Assembly: GCA_015178975.1 (NCBI GenBank)
Contig: WHVD01000044.1
Coordinates: 496,001-560,000, forward strand
DNA length: 64,000 bases
Origin: Hysterangium stoloniferum
Lineage: Eukaryota > Basidiomycota > Agaricomycetes > Hysterangiales > Hysterangiaceae
Direction of reading: 5' to 3'
Shown: piece by piece, positions 35,936-47,525 of the stretch
How the letters are laid out: every line of letters begins with the position of its first letter
How positions within the stretch are numbered: the stretch's first letter is position 1
Notes under the pieces: generated by a model
Told to the model about the DNA's origin: nothing
Databases searched by the model: none
What the model saw: the letters and a program-made list of their open reading frames with translations, nothing else
Made by a program: the position numbers and the translations under genes

Positions 35936-36388
35936 TGTTTGTGAAGATAAGAATATCATCCATGTAGACAATGACAACTTACCATCAATCAACTCTATGA
36001 ACAAGTCATTCATCATGGTCTGAAATGTAGCAGGACTATTGGTGAGACCAAAGAACATGACCAATGGTTCAAACAGTCCTCTGTTGGTTCTGAAAGCTGC
36101 CTTCCATTCATCTCTTTCCTTTATTCTGACATTGTTATAGCCCCATCTGACATCCAACTTAGTGAAGTATTTGGTTTCTTTTAACTTGCTGATAATGTCA
36201 GAGATGAGTGGTAGAGGATAGGAGTTTTTGATTGTGATGTCATTTAGCTTTCTGTAATCCTGGACCAACCTTAAAGAGCCATCGTTTTTCTTTATAAAGA
36301 ACACTGGAGATGCCATAGGAGACTTGGAGGGTTGGATCCTTCCACTTTTAAGGTTCTCTCCTAAGAATTCATCCAGTTCCTTCTGCAT
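35936..36388 (-). pseudogene. reverse transcriptase of element 3, truncated
   Basis: [74 protein letters not shown], then a frameshift and the [12 protein letters not shown] block right at the join. Its sequence differs clearly from elements 1 and 2. Confidence 0.88.
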
Positions 36389-36394
36389 GTGGTG

Positions 36395-36585
36395 CTAAAG
36401 GATAGAGCTGTTGGTAATCAACCTGACATCCCTAGAATATTATAGAATATCTTGGAATATACTTAACAAAGCTTTAGTAATATCTCTGTTATCCCTTCTA
36501 GAACATTCTCCCTGTAGATATATATATAATCCCCAGTAGTTCACTTGTAGATACAATCCAAGTTATATTCTAATATCTACTGTGG
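36395..36585. mobile_element. small AT-rich insertion in element 3
   Basis: Coding reads ..KLLLGTCADHS up to about 36585 and resumes with [19 protein letters not shown] at about 36400. The 190-bp block between them has no coding sense and looks like a miniature element or LTR scrap. A target duplication was not resolved. Confidence 0.5.
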
Positions 36586-37535
36586 TCTGCGCAAGTTCCC
36601 AATAGGAGCTTGCTTCTAAAAGGTTCTGATCCAGGCTTCAATTCAATGGCATGATCCCAGGGTTTCTTATCTGACAATCTATCAAAAGACTCTTTGGAGA
36701 ATATTCCCTTGAACTGGTGATAACATTTTGGGACTAGTTCCTCAATGGTTTTCTTCTGGTCTTGTTTATGAGACTCCTCTGCCAACTTCTGTGATACAGT
36801 AGAAGTAGCATTGATATTAGACTGAGGATAGATAGTTGTAGCCCAGATCCTGTCACCGTCTTCAACCCCTGACTGATCATCATCCTGATCATCTTCATCT
36901 GCATCCTCAATAAGACTAGGAAGTTTCCTTCTAGACTCTGCTGTGTTCCTTTGTCTACTTTTCTTGATTCTCCTAATCTGGAGAGAACATTCAGGTGGAC
37001 ACCTGGTCAAATCTACTTGTCCAGTTCTCCAATTGATTTCAGGGTTATGGTGAAAGAGCCAGGTATGTCCAATAATTGCAGATTTTTCTCCAAGGTCACA
37101 TACAGCAAAGAGTGCCTTTTCTGTATGATCCTTGAAGATCATTGTCAATTCTACTTCTTCATGGATAGAGCCTCCTTGGTTCAATGTCCCATCAACATTG
37201 TAGACAGGGATAGGTCTAGGGAGTTTAATTGTATTAAGATTGTGGTATTCCACAAATCTTTTGTCCAAAAAGGAACCAGTAGCTCCACTGTCTAATAGTG
37301 CAGTTACTGACATTCTAACTCCTGTGTCCAAGGACCTGAGAACAATAGGAAGCTGGGTAGAGGTTTTGGGGTTGAGACTCCTGATATAAATTCTTTCAGG
37401 GAGACCTTCTGGAGAGGGTGTGGCTGACATGGGTTCTGAATTAGTGTCTAAAGTTTCTGGTTGACTTGAGATAATTTCTTGGGGATCCTCTAATACACTA
37501 AATTTATTACTCCATTGGGACATGTCCTTCACCAA
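36570..37535 (-). CDS. protease-linker region of element 3
   Basis: 321 codons open. Retropepsin-like domain with VTALLDSGATGSFLDKRFVE (DSGA) and SAIIGHTWLFHHNPEINW. It then runs through an acidic linker (EDADEDDQDDDQ) to KCYHQFKGIFSKESFDRL, the lead into reverse transcriptase. It is separated from gag by a single stop at 37536-37543. Confidence 0.85.
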   Translation of the reverse strand: MVKDMSQWSNKFSVLEDPQEIISSQPETLDTNSEPMSATPSPEGLPERIYIRSLNPKTSTQLPIVLRSLDTGVRMSVTALLDSGATGSFLDKRFVEYHNLNTIKLPRPIPVYNVDGTLNQGGSIHEEVELTMIFKDHTEKALFAVCDLGEKSAIIGHTWLFHHNPEINWRTGQVDLTRCPPECSLQIRRIKKSRQRNTAESRRKLPSLIEDADEDDQDDDQSGVEDGDRIWATTIYPQSNINATSTVSQKLAEESHKQDQKKTIEELVPKCYHQFKGIFSKESFDRLSDKKPWDHAIELKPGSEPFRSKLLLGTCADHSRY

Positions 37536-37543
37536 TGGTGCCT

Positions 37544-38410
37544 TTAAAAACCCTCTTTCTGTCCACCCTGCTCCTTCTGCAATTCTTCCTTCATGTATGC
37601 CTTCAGGGCATCAAAGTCCATACTATTAGTATCCATCTTTGAGTTGCATTGAGTGGCCTTATGTCCTGGCTTCCTGTACTTGAAACATATGAGAGGTCTG
37701 ACAGCCTTATATCCTGAATCAACTCCCATAGGTACAGCCTCAGATGGTTTAGCAGTCTGGGCTGTTTGGCTAGGCAGGATATTCTTCTGGGGTGTGGCTG
37801 GTTTATGGGATTTGGAAGATTGGCCAAAGTTTCTTCTGCTAGCCTCCCTTTGTCTCCACTGTCTGTCTAATTTGGTGGCCCATTCAAACCATTCTTTCAG
37901 GGCAGTAGGCATTTCTGGAAGAGCATATATCTTGTCAACCAATGCAGAGTTGAGTCCCTGTTCAAATTTCTCAACGAGGACTGCATCATTGTACAATGTA
38001 TCCTCTTTGAATTGTTTCAACTGGGAAATGTACTCCTCAGCACTCTGTGATCCTTGTCTGAGTTGGTTCAGCTTATGCCTAGCTATACTGGTAGGGTTGG
38101 GGTCTCCAAAGGTCTGATTAAACTCCTCTACAAAGTCCTCCCAAGAGTCAACACCCTTGTTGGTGTAATACTCTTTGACTTTGAGTTTGGCACAAGGTTC
38201 AGCAGTGCCTCCTTTCATGTAAGATAGGGCAAAGATTATTTTCTCAGAGTCATCCTCCACCCTCTTCCCATGAAAATAGAGCATGAGTTGAGAAATGAAC
38301 CTTTCTGTTTTCTTCTGAGACCCATCAAAAGGATCTGGAGTGGCTACTTTCAAGGTTCTGGCTGATGAGGTGGGTAGAGATGGCTGAAGATCCTTCAAAA
38401 GCTTCTGCAT
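37544..38410 (-). CDS. gag of element 3
   Basis: 288 codons. Retrotransposon gag core: PFDGSQKKTERFISQLMLYF, SWEDFVEEFNQTFGDPNP, EEYISQLKQF. A zinc knuckle near residue 245 reads CFKYRKPGHKATQC, with Tyr at the second Cys position, so the knuckle is probably dead. Otherwise intact in this stretch. Confidence 0.88.
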   Translation of the reverse strand: MQKLLKDLQPSLPTSSARTLKVATPDPFDGSQKKTERFISQLMLYFHGKRVEDDSEKIIFALSYMKGGTAEPCAKLKVKEYYTNKGVDSWEDFVEEFNQTFGDPNPTSIARHKLNQLRQGSQSAEEYISQLKQFKEDTLYNDAVLVEKFEQGLNSALVDKIYALPEMPTALKEWFEWATKLDRQWRQREASRRNFGQSSKSHKPATPQKNILPSQTAQTAKPSEAVPMGVDSGYKAVRPLICFKYRKPGHKATQCNSKMDTNSMDFDALKAYMKEELQKEQGGQKEGF

Positions 38411-39316
38411 CTGAAGTATTTTTTGCTACAGCTCTTGAAAAGAAGGATTAGAGGATGTGGTAGGGGTGTGTGTGTGAAAGAAAGCTAGCTACAAATGTGC
38501 CCTTGGTCACACCTATCTACTTTAAACTAAAAAGACTATTTAATTATTTTACTGAACACCCAGTTGTCAGCTTTTTGAACCTGATCCCAGAATCACAGGG
38601 TTGACTACCTGGATATTTTCTGGAGAACTGAAAGCTGTCTCAAAATGAGAACCAGCCCCAACAGTTGGTGTTCCTAACTAAAAAGGTCACAACACACTAT
38701 AAGGGAGACTTGTTGACAGTGCACAGAGCCTGAGAGGTTGATAGATGGAGGAATAGGGAATTGGATGTGGGGAGTTATTGGGAGAGAGAAAAAGGAGAAT
38801 AGATTGTTGAGAGAGGTAGAGAGATAGATGGTAGAGTTGTTAAAAGAGTTTCAATCTTCTGTTAGGGCAACACTAACAATGCTACCAAACATAAGATAGA
38901 ATATAGAAATGTGAAGTGAAGAGGGGACAGCTCAATTATAGGGGAGTTCACACTTGTTTTAGTGGGATTCCTAAGAGATTGAAACTAAATAAATGAGTAT
39001 GTACAGGTCTACTATTAATACTATTTATTTAATATTTATTTAGTATTTTTTATCTATTAGAACTCTGAGAAAAATACTAAAAATGGCATGTATACACCCT
39101 ACAGTACATAGCTGTACCTTGGCACTTATGTAAGCCCACCTGGCGCTCCAGCACTTGCATAGGTGCTGACTGTATTTGCAGTGCTGGCACACAAGGGGGC
39201 CCCATGGGCATACAGTGACAGTGCAAAGCACTGTGTGTCTATTGGGGTGTAGGCAGTGGTGGCAGCCTTGCATCAGCACTATGTGAGGATGCCATAATGC
39301 CACTGTGCTGTGTGCA
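38411..39316. other. leader region of element 3 and unassigned sequence
   Basis: Purine-rich GAGAGAG tracts at about 38760-38830. No LTR end with target duplication was located. GC content rises just before the minisatellite. Confidence 0.35.
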
Positions 39317-39900
39317 CATTGTGACTGCACAATGTGCATACATTGTGACTGCACAATGTGCATACATTGTGACTGCACAATGTGCATACATTGTGACTGC
39401 ACAATGTGCATACATTGTGACTGCACAATGTGCATACATTGTGACTGCACAATGTGCATACATTGTGACTGCACAATGTGCATACATTGTGACTGCACAA
39501 TGTGCATACATTGTGACTGCACAATGTGCATACATTGTGACTGCACAATGTGCATACATTGTGACTGCACAATGTGCATACATTGTGACTGCACAATGTG
39601 CATACATTGTGACTGCACAATGTGCATACATTGTGACTGCACAATGTGCATACATTGTGACTGCACAATGTGCATACATTGTGACTGCACAATGTGCATA
39701 CATTGTGACTGCACAATGTGCATACATTGTGACTGTGCAATGCATGCACACATTGTGACTGTGCAATGCATGCACACATTGTGACTGTGCAATGCATGCA
39801 CATTGTGACTGTGCAATCAATGCAGTGTGCACACTTTGCAACTATGCAGTGTGCGCACTTTGGGACTGCACAGTGTACCCATGCATTGTGACAGCACAAC
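39317..39900. repeat. 24-bp minisatellite, 17 exact units plus a degenerate tail
   Basis: The unit CATTGTGACTGCACAATG + TGCATA repeats exactly 17 times (39317-39724), then passes into variants of about 20-30 bp (CATTGTGACTGTGCAATGCA type) to about 39900. Each unit contains the inverted repeat TTGTG-ACTG-CACAA and TGCACA/TGTGCA. The array is open in several frames on both strands (8 codons per unit); these are repeat artefacts rather than genes. Confidence 0.95.
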
Positions 39901-40019
39901 TGCTTTCAATTTGGTGGCAGCAGCACAATTACATAATTGTTCTCATGCTGTGCCTGCACTGCTACATGTAAATATAATAAAATAAACTAAAATAAAAAAT
40001 AAATGGCAAAAATATATAT

Positions 40020-40290
40020 TATATATATTGCCCTGACAGGTTTCTCCAGAAACTCTTTGCTAAGCTCCACACATACCTTAACGTGAGTAATGAAGATGGG
40101 TACCTCTCATGATTGTTTGAAGATGGATTTTGCTTGAGCATAAATTTTAATGTCCTTTAGATCTCACAGCATCATTTTCTGAACTTGTTGTAGATAGCAT
40201 CCCAAGACAAAATCAGAGGCATCTGTATACAGGCAATAAGACATCCTGCTGATGGAGTGTCCTAGAACTGGAGTGGAACCCAAAGTGATC
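40020..40290 (-). pseudogene. RNase H fragment of a third Ty3 family
   Basis: The minus strand reads KITLGSTPVLGHSISRM, then YTDASDFVLGCYLQQVQ, the RNase H active-site region of Ty3-type pol, followed by stops. Confidence 0.65.
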
Positions 40291-40291
40291 T

Positions 40292-41550
40292 TGATGTCCT
40301 TCTCTTAGATAGCTCAATATATGCTATAGTGTCACAGAGCTTCAACAATAAAACAAGCAAAGGTCCAGTAATTTAAATACTGATAGATTAATGAGCTGTG
40401 CTATTAAGCTTAAACAACTCAAATCAATGCTTATTTTGATTATTGAAAGGTTCAATAGAACAATATATGACTCTTTTAGCAAATAAAAGAACTATTCCTT
40501 GAGAATAGGGGCTGGAAGCTGAATATATATACAGTAAATTGGCAGAGACTTGATATAAGAGCTTCGGATTCTTGTATACCTATTTGTAACTAATAATAGT
40601 TATTTAACAAGGTGTTAAATAATTTATTAATAGATAAAATAATTTGTATTGGATTATCTGAGTGCTTGTACTTGATTAATTCAATAAACTTAGGGCTGGG
40701 CCTTGAATAATCTAGTATTGGCAGGGAAATTCAGTAAAGATACTTAGATACTTATTAGGTTTATTATGTAATTAATAAGCCTAAAGGGTAGCTGTGAGGC
40801 TAGGGGAACTTAGATGATTAGCTAAGTTCAAGAGTTGCTGACAAAGATTCAAGATTCTGCAAGTGTAGGTGCTTGCAGTTAGTGTATCAGACTAAGGCTA
40901 TTATTGTCCTTAGGATGATTAGATAAGCTTCTGAGCTGTGCAGTAAAATGTGTGTGTGATATGATGATTTTATTGGAAGCTTGGCCCTCCTTATATACAT
41001 TTTGATAACTAAATGATTAGCTAATTATTTAGTTTATGAGGTCACTAGTTAGATCATAATGACCTCATATTCTACTTATTATTTACCCTTTATTTATCAC
41101 ATGATTCCCCTCTCTGAGACAAGGGTTCTAACCTCTTGCTTGTACATGAAGGTTCAAGGCTGCAGTCCCGGGACAGAAGCAAACAATGAGTGGGCAGAAT
41201 CAATTAATGACTCAGGTAGTCACATCCGTGACTTGTGTGACATCGCGACACCGGAGGCTTATCTAATAAGTCACGTGACTCCAAAAATGCGCAGACAAGT
41301 CTGCAGCAAGGTGCCAAAAAGCAATAACTAAGTAAATAAAATATAAATGATTAGTTAAAAATTATAATTAATTAATTAAGTAATAATAGCATAATATGAG
41401 TCCATATATGCTATTATTTTTGTGAAGTTAAAAGGAATAAGGCCTATTTTTCACAATAAACATAATAAAAATACAATAAAAATTCGAGAAAATATTAAGT
41501 AATTCAAAGAAAATTAAGAGAACATTATGAGATAATGCTGATACCTCACA
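40292..41550. repeat. LTR-like repeat R, copy 2 (without Tc1)
   Basis: Matches 32812-33504 and 35100-35579 nearly base for base from CTCTTAGATAGCTCAATATA to ATACCTCACA. Its first bases differ from copy 1 and no target duplication was found. It gives the unoccupied site for Tc1 element B. Confidence 0.88.
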
Positions 41551-41589
41551 ACCTCCTATACTGGAGTAACCACTGGGAGGATCCCTTTT

Positions 41590-43230
41590 TCAATAGATGA
41601 TAGTCATGTCCTCCTCCATCAGCCAGCTGGATTGAGGGTGTTGAATCTTAGGTCTCTTGCTTTCTTTTTGTAAAGCTACCTTGGTGTCTCTCCTGATCCA
41701 TCTACTGTCTGGTTTAGTGAAGGTGATTCCTGTAGTGGGATAATTGGTTTCCAAATCCAAATCTTCATAGGGTATTAGGGTGGGTAGCAATCCCAGATCG
41801 AAAGGGAAGTTTTCTTCTTCCAGCCCTTCTAGTCTAGAGGGGTCCTCAATAATGTAATCCTTACTGATACTTGTAGACCAATTGATTGATACATTTTTGT
41901 CAATGATTTGATCTATAATAGGTGTCAGAGATGAGGACAAGACTTTCTTTCCTGTCAGACCTTTACAGTTCTGACGATGGGTACTCCCCTTTTCTAGGAA
42001 ATTGCAATCTGATATCAAGATGTAAACTTCTAATGCTTTGTTCAGGTTTGAGTTAGGTTCTGTCTCTGGGATTGCATCATCCTCTAGTCGAGGAAGATAA
42101 GCAGAAATAAAAATTGATTCATCATCAATGTTATTTACTAATCCCTGTGTGCTTAATCCATAAACCATTTCATATAACCTCTGGTCCTCAGCCTCCTCAG
42201 CAGGATTTTGTGTGGAACATTTATTGATTTAAACATAATGAGACATTTTGCCTGCATGAGGATAGTCAATATTAAAATGCTCCAGGCTCCCACAAAGCCA
42301 GCACTCCTTAGGAGGCTTGGTGATACTTTTTTTGTCACTTCTTTCAAAGAAGAACTTCCCATGTTTCTTGCCTTGCCCTGAACTTGGCTCCCTTGTGATG
42401 CTTTTTTCTCCTACTCTGCTAATGAGAATGCAATCACAGCTGGTTGAGCCATTCCTGGTTGAGAGTTCCTCTTTGGCCTTGGGACTCAATTCTTCATGTC
42501 CCATGATCATAACTCTGGGTTTTTGGAATCTGTAGCATTCTCGGTGCATCTGATTCCAAGCATTGATGAGGGCTTCCTGCAAGTTGTTGGTGTAGGTCTG
42601 TAATCCCATTATGTTGTTAATAGGTTGGCCCTGTAACAGGTACAGCCATTCAGTGGGTAGAGTTAAGATTAAATGGTGCATTCCTTCTTTCCAATTTTGA
42701 TGGAATCCATACAGAAAATGATACAGTTTGATTCTGCATTGGATGTACTGTACAGGAGTTTTGTGGTCATGATGAGGTTGGCAAAATCTCATTTCCTCCC
42801 ATTCCAGAGCTAAGGATTTACACCATCTAGTTCCCAGTAAACCCTCAACAATGCCCCAAAGGAAGGATCCATGAGATTGACTAAATTCAGTGCAATGCTT
42901 GTGGTCCAAGGTGCTCCACCAGATTTTAGTGTTACCTGTGAGTCATCTGGGAAGAGCGACTCCCAACAATGAGCTCATTGAATCATATATTTCCAAGAGG
43001 CTCATGATGTCCAGGATGTGTTCCAGTGCTTTGGAGTGGCTTCCATCGTATTCAGGAAGGTCAGACCACTTGGGCTTGATGTCATTGGTGTTAAGAGTAA
43101 ACACTTTGTTCTTAGGTAATTCATTGTTTCTGGTGCTAGCTTGAGTTGGGAATCTGGAGGTTTCAGGATTCTGCCCCCCATGTCCCTGGTCCCTATTACC
43201 ATCAAAACCATCCAAGCTTCCAGATGAGTC
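41590..43230 (-). pseudogene. gag-like polyprotein of a further Ty3 element
   Basis: Minus-strand segments in order: 43215-42943 (PEYDGSHSKALEHILDIMSL), 42909-42229 (QPHHDHKTPVQYIQCRIKLY .. SSGQGKKHGKFFFERSDKKS, then a knuckle-like CWLCGSLEHFNIDY), and 42168-41590 (a proline- and Asp/Glu-rich continuation). Several frame breaks. The knuckle has Asp where the last Cys is expected. A related gag scrap lies on the plus strand at 47526-47831. Confidence 0.65.
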
Positions 43231-43245
43231 ACTTGGTTCTCCTCC

Positions 43246-45345
43246 TCACAGGAGGAATGGGTTCAACTTTATAGATAAGGGATGGTGGGCTTCATCTGGG
43301 TTCAGTGATCCTTGACCAAAAGCGTGACCTGCTATCCCTTCAATGAACACAGTTGAAAAAGATGGTTGATCTTTATTGGTGATCAGCCTGTCAAGATTCT
43401 GGTGGGAGTCATCAAAGGGGTTCAGGGTGTTAGAAGCAATGTCAAAAGTCACTCAGGCACAGGGAGTTTCCACATTGGGAGTTGCTCATCATTCCCTCAA
43501 AGCTTCCTTTTCCAGCTCAGCCATCCTTAGAGGTGATGGTTGTGGTTGGTGAAGGGAAAGTTTGACCAGGATATTTTTCTCCTGTAGGCATTCTGTCACT
43601 TTGATCCTCATGTCTGTCAGAAAACCTTCCAGGATCAATGGGTGGTTGAGTGAGCAGAGGAAACAAGTGTCAGGAGAACCCTTGAGCTCTTATACAAATG
43701 AGTCCATCATAGAAACTGGAGATGGGGGTATTTGGATTGTTTCATCAAATTCATGCAGTAATTCCATCATCATCTTGTCACATTTTTGCTGGATGTGCAG
43801 AAGTCTAGACCGAAGGCTGAAATACGTGAAAGATATGTTGGGTTACCTTTCATAGAGAGAACATTCTAAGATCCAAATGTATACATATATGAAGAATGAG
43901 TTCGAGTTGAAAGATGTTCAAGACAGCTGAGATGATACCCCAATCACAACTTGCAGGACACTAAAAGGGTGTATGGGCAAGTCATGGGTAAAAGTGTCTG
44001 AGTTCTAACTATGCATGTTAATGTACATAAAACTACAGTGTGCATGCCCACAAGTATCTATGTACCCACAGGCATACATAGATCTTCAAACTAATGTAAA
44101 TACTACCAAATGTGAGATGTAGTAGTAGAAATAAAGGAAGAAGCATAGGAGGTAAAATATAATTAGAGATATATTTTAGGATCCCTCTCACATGAAGAGG
44201 CTGTTGCTAAGAGGTATCAATCAGTTGCAGAGGGTTGGTAATGGTATCTTTTTCCACAGACTCATGATTCCCAACAATGTCTCAAGCAGATCCATAAATT
44301 CATTCACCAGGAGTAAGTTCAAGTTATCTGGGGGATCACAAGACAAATCCACCATTAGTTGTCTGAAAAATGAAAGCTTGATCTCTTTGATTGCTTCTGC
44401 TAAGCTCTCTTTTCATCACATTTTCAATGAGCAAGTAGAAGTCCACCATTGCATCTGTTAGTGTGGGTAGTCCACTCCAGGCTATATGCTTCCCCGAAGC
44501 AATAGCTGTCATATAGCTGGTACTAGTTTTGTCAGTACTCTTCCAACAGTGAATTCTGTGGAAGGGTAATTGACAACAATCCACATCCAGGGGGTGGGGG
44601 CTGGTAGGCAGGGAATGGTGACCTCTGTGTGGTTTGAGGGCATTAACAGAGGAGATGGCTTGAGTAAGAGGTTGTTCAATGAAGGGTCTAGCATACAGTC
44701 CTCAACAATGAGCTTTACCTCTTGATTGATAGCTCTTCATTTTCATTTAGCCTTCTCACTCCTTAGGATGATGTTAGCTTCCATGTCTGCACTGGGTGGG
44801 TCAATAGCCATTGGTTCAGGATAGGTAGAGGGATTGGACTTCCAAGAGACACACAGGGGGGGAAGGAGGTTCAGATGACCTTGTAGGCTGTGGTACCAAA
44901 AGAATGGGTACCAGGGGTGACAATGAGCATTGGATGACCACTTCAATCCACTTTGACAATTTCTTCATTCACAGAAGTGCAATAGGCTCTCAGCATCTGT
45001 TCACTGGTGGGATTCATGTTCTTGGTCTGACCATCCATTTGTGGGTGATGGGCTGATGATACAGTGAGTGGACTTCCATATACTCTGCAGACTTCTCTCC
45101 AAAATCTGCCAGCCCATCTCTGGTCCTGGTCACAGATTAGTCTTGATGGTAGCAGCTACCTTCTTAACAAAATTCATGCAAGTGCAGACAGGTTTGAGTG
45201 TGCTGTGAACTCAAGGAACAGCTCATCCCCCCATGATGTTGTGACCAGATGGAACTTGACATACAACATGATAAAGTTTGCACTCACATACAGTACAGCA
45301 ATCAACAATATCACTGCTGAAAAGGTCCTCAAGTTGAGAAAATAT
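43246..45345 (-). mobile_element. degenerate Ty3 fragments, including integrase core
   Basis: Minus strand 45135-44946 reads DQDQRWAGRFWREVCRVYGS, then SSAHHPQMDGQTKNMNPTSE and QMLRAYC, the second half of a Ty3 integrase core with its Glu. Shorter open pieces at 44946-44743, 44694-44509, 44584-44336 and 43452-43246 look like further polyprotein scraps without recognised motifs. Confidence 0.6.
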
Positions 45346-45600
45346 GTATGTTAAGCTTGGGGGTTACAGGCAGGCATCCAGGGAAAATGTGCAGATGTTC
45401 CAGGGACAGGTAGGACTTGGCTTCAGCTTATGTGCTGTGCCCTCACATTATTGTTGGGTCCAACTTCAAACAGAAAGGTATGGTAAAGCTGGGGGGTCTG
45501 AGAATACACAATGGGATAGAGTCAGAGGGCCTGGGGACTCCAAGAATATGCTAGTACAAGTTTGGTCAAACAAGTAGATATACAGTATATACATAGATGT
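45346..45600. repeat. probable LTR scrap
   Basis: Contains CTTCAGCTTATGTGCTGTG (45421-45439), the reverse complement of the hairpin motif found in the other LTRs of this window. Boundaries were not resolved. Confidence 0.45.
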
Positions 45601-45959
45601 TATGTGGGTACTTAATATATTCTGATTAGATTTTACATAAGAAAATTTCTAGACTATATTAATGGAGTGATTATTGTACTACTAATCCAGCAAAAACAAA
45701 AAGATGAAACAGGTGAACAAGAACAATGGAAGGTAGACCATACTAAGGACAAGGATTGAGACAGAATAGGAACAAGTGCAGGGGACACAATACACAAATG
45801 AATGAATCCATATTAAAAGACTCAGGGGCAGATTGGGAGAAGAGATCTTCAACCATCTAAAGGGTCTTGGATATCTGAACAGAGTCTGGGTGACAGATCA
45901 TCCTTGACAACAGAGAGAAATGCATATGGGGTAGGATCTGGATCCCAGTGGGTATCCTG

Positions 45960-47430
45960 ATCCTAACAAAATATGAGCTAAACAACAATGATTTGGCTAT
46001 CATTGAGGATCTCATTATCATTCTCGAAGTACATATTTCCAACCTTTGTTAAATACACTACTAATACATCTTGACACAGAAGTACAAAAAGGCCACTCTA
46101 TTTTCCTCACAGGACTTGGCCAGCATTGTGGCTATTATACCAGCTATGGACAAGCTCAACAACCATCTAAATCTCCACGTGAAGCAGCCATACCATCCTG
46201 CAATCTGAGCTGCCCTGAAACTTGCATACAACAAGATCAACCACTCTTCCATGACCAATCTTTCATCTATATATTGAATTGCAATGAGTATCTTATATTA
46301 TATAGTTAGTTCATTTTCATACACTGACCTTGATACAAGTCCTTCATTCAGGTTTTAAGCTCAAGTATTTTCATCAGAAGGATTGGGAAGACAGTTGAAT
46401 TGACATGGCAGAAGAGCTTGTGTATGATACCTACCTATATTATGCACTATCAGTTTGTGGACAACTTGAACATGCCAGACCTTGAGCCAATTGTTGAACC
46501 AGTAAGTACACATGTATTATAATGCTAATATTTTGATACTAATCACACTCTTGCAGGTTGATGTCAATAAAAATTTCACAACCTTTGGCAACATCTCTGT
46601 GACAAAACAAGTAGTGATTGGCAAGGCCTAGCCCCAGCTTGGGCCTCAGCTTTGATGGCTTGGGACTGCCAATATCTCAAGCCAGACTTTAAGAGATGGT
46701 TTGAGCTAATAAACATCTCAAAAATATTATGAATGTATATTAGACATAAATTTCCTCTTCATCAGAGGGCAGCTCAACTTCAAGTAATGCAGCCTCTGAA
46801 TCCCTGCTAGCCAAAATTTCCTGCCATGAACTTGTTTTGATTTCTTCATCACTCTCAATATCCCAGGCAAGATTTTGACTTTGGCAGCATTGGGCACAAA
46901 GAGGTTGAACAGAAATTCAACTGGTCACTTACATTATACAGAAGAAAATCTGACCATCCTTGACCATACAGTACCTTGTCCTTCCTTTGTGGGGCTATGG
47001 CTTGGCAGCCCAGCTCGGGCTTACAATATCCCAGGCTGGGCCCAGAGGGGATGGCCTACATAGTACTTGGCCCCAGTTCAGCTTAGGTTTTTCAGGGCTC
47101 AGCTCAGCTAGCCTATGGCCTGAGGCTGGGCCTTGCCAATCACTAAAAAGAAGTCAAATCACAGCCTAGTGAACTTCAGGAGTACTTGGACAAGCCAGTT
47201 GAAAACATAAAGGATCCTTTGAAGTGGTGGGTTGCTAATCAACATGTCTACCCAAGCTGCATTGCACTTCTTTCTTTTATTCACAGTCAGCTTCACATTT
47301 TATCTATTTGTGCCTTTCTCTGCCTCAGCTCTTGGGACCATGATGATCTTGTTTTTATAGAAGACATTCTGGTTGCTGTGATATCCAATTTAAAGAGGAA
47401 GAGAGAATCCTTTGAGGTTAAGGTCAAATA
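45960..47430 (+). pseudogene. hAT-family transposase remnant
   Basis: Plus-strand scraps with the order of a fungal hAT transposase: LNNNDLAIIEDLIIILEV (about 45975-46030), ATLFSSQDLASIVAIIPAMD and KLNNHL (about 46095-46165), AALKLAYNKINHSSM, and the C-terminal dimerisation region EYLDKPVENIKDPLKWWVAN with QHVYPSCIAL (about 47175-47265). Stops and frameshifts throughout. A miniature element sits inside it. Confidence 0.68.
46614..47143. mobile_element. TA-flanked miniature element (MITE)
   Basis: 530 bp with ends GTGATTGGCAAGGCC and GGCCTTGCCAATCAC, flanked by TA on both sides (46612-46613 and 47144-47145). It has GC-rich inner repeats of GGCCCAGC/GCTGGGCC. It interrupts the hAT remnant and has no transposase of its own. 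The TA duplication suggests mobilisation by a Tc1/mariner enzyme. Confidence 0.75.
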
Positions 47431-47525
47431 GTTTCATTATACATGTTCTATGGACTACAGTATTGTTTTAGTTGCTTGTTATACAAATTACCTGTGGGTA
47501 TCCATGATACTGTGGGTTTCATATC

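Larger units (their letters stand above)
35931..38410 (-). mobile_element. Ty3 element 3 (different family), partial
   Basis: Gag, protease and the first part of reverse transcriptase on the minus strand. Its downstream pol is missing because it is fused to element 2 at about 35930. No LTR was identified with confidence. A 190-bp insert at about 36395-36585 splits protease from reverse transcriptase. Confidence 0.82.

Noticed and set aside
39317-39724. CRISPR-like array
   Set aside because: Units are directly adjacent without unique spacers, and this is a fungal nuclear genome.
39040-39899. Five long open frames across the minisatellite
   Set aside because: A 24-bp unit without stops stays open in every frame; no start context, splice sites or known domain support a gene.
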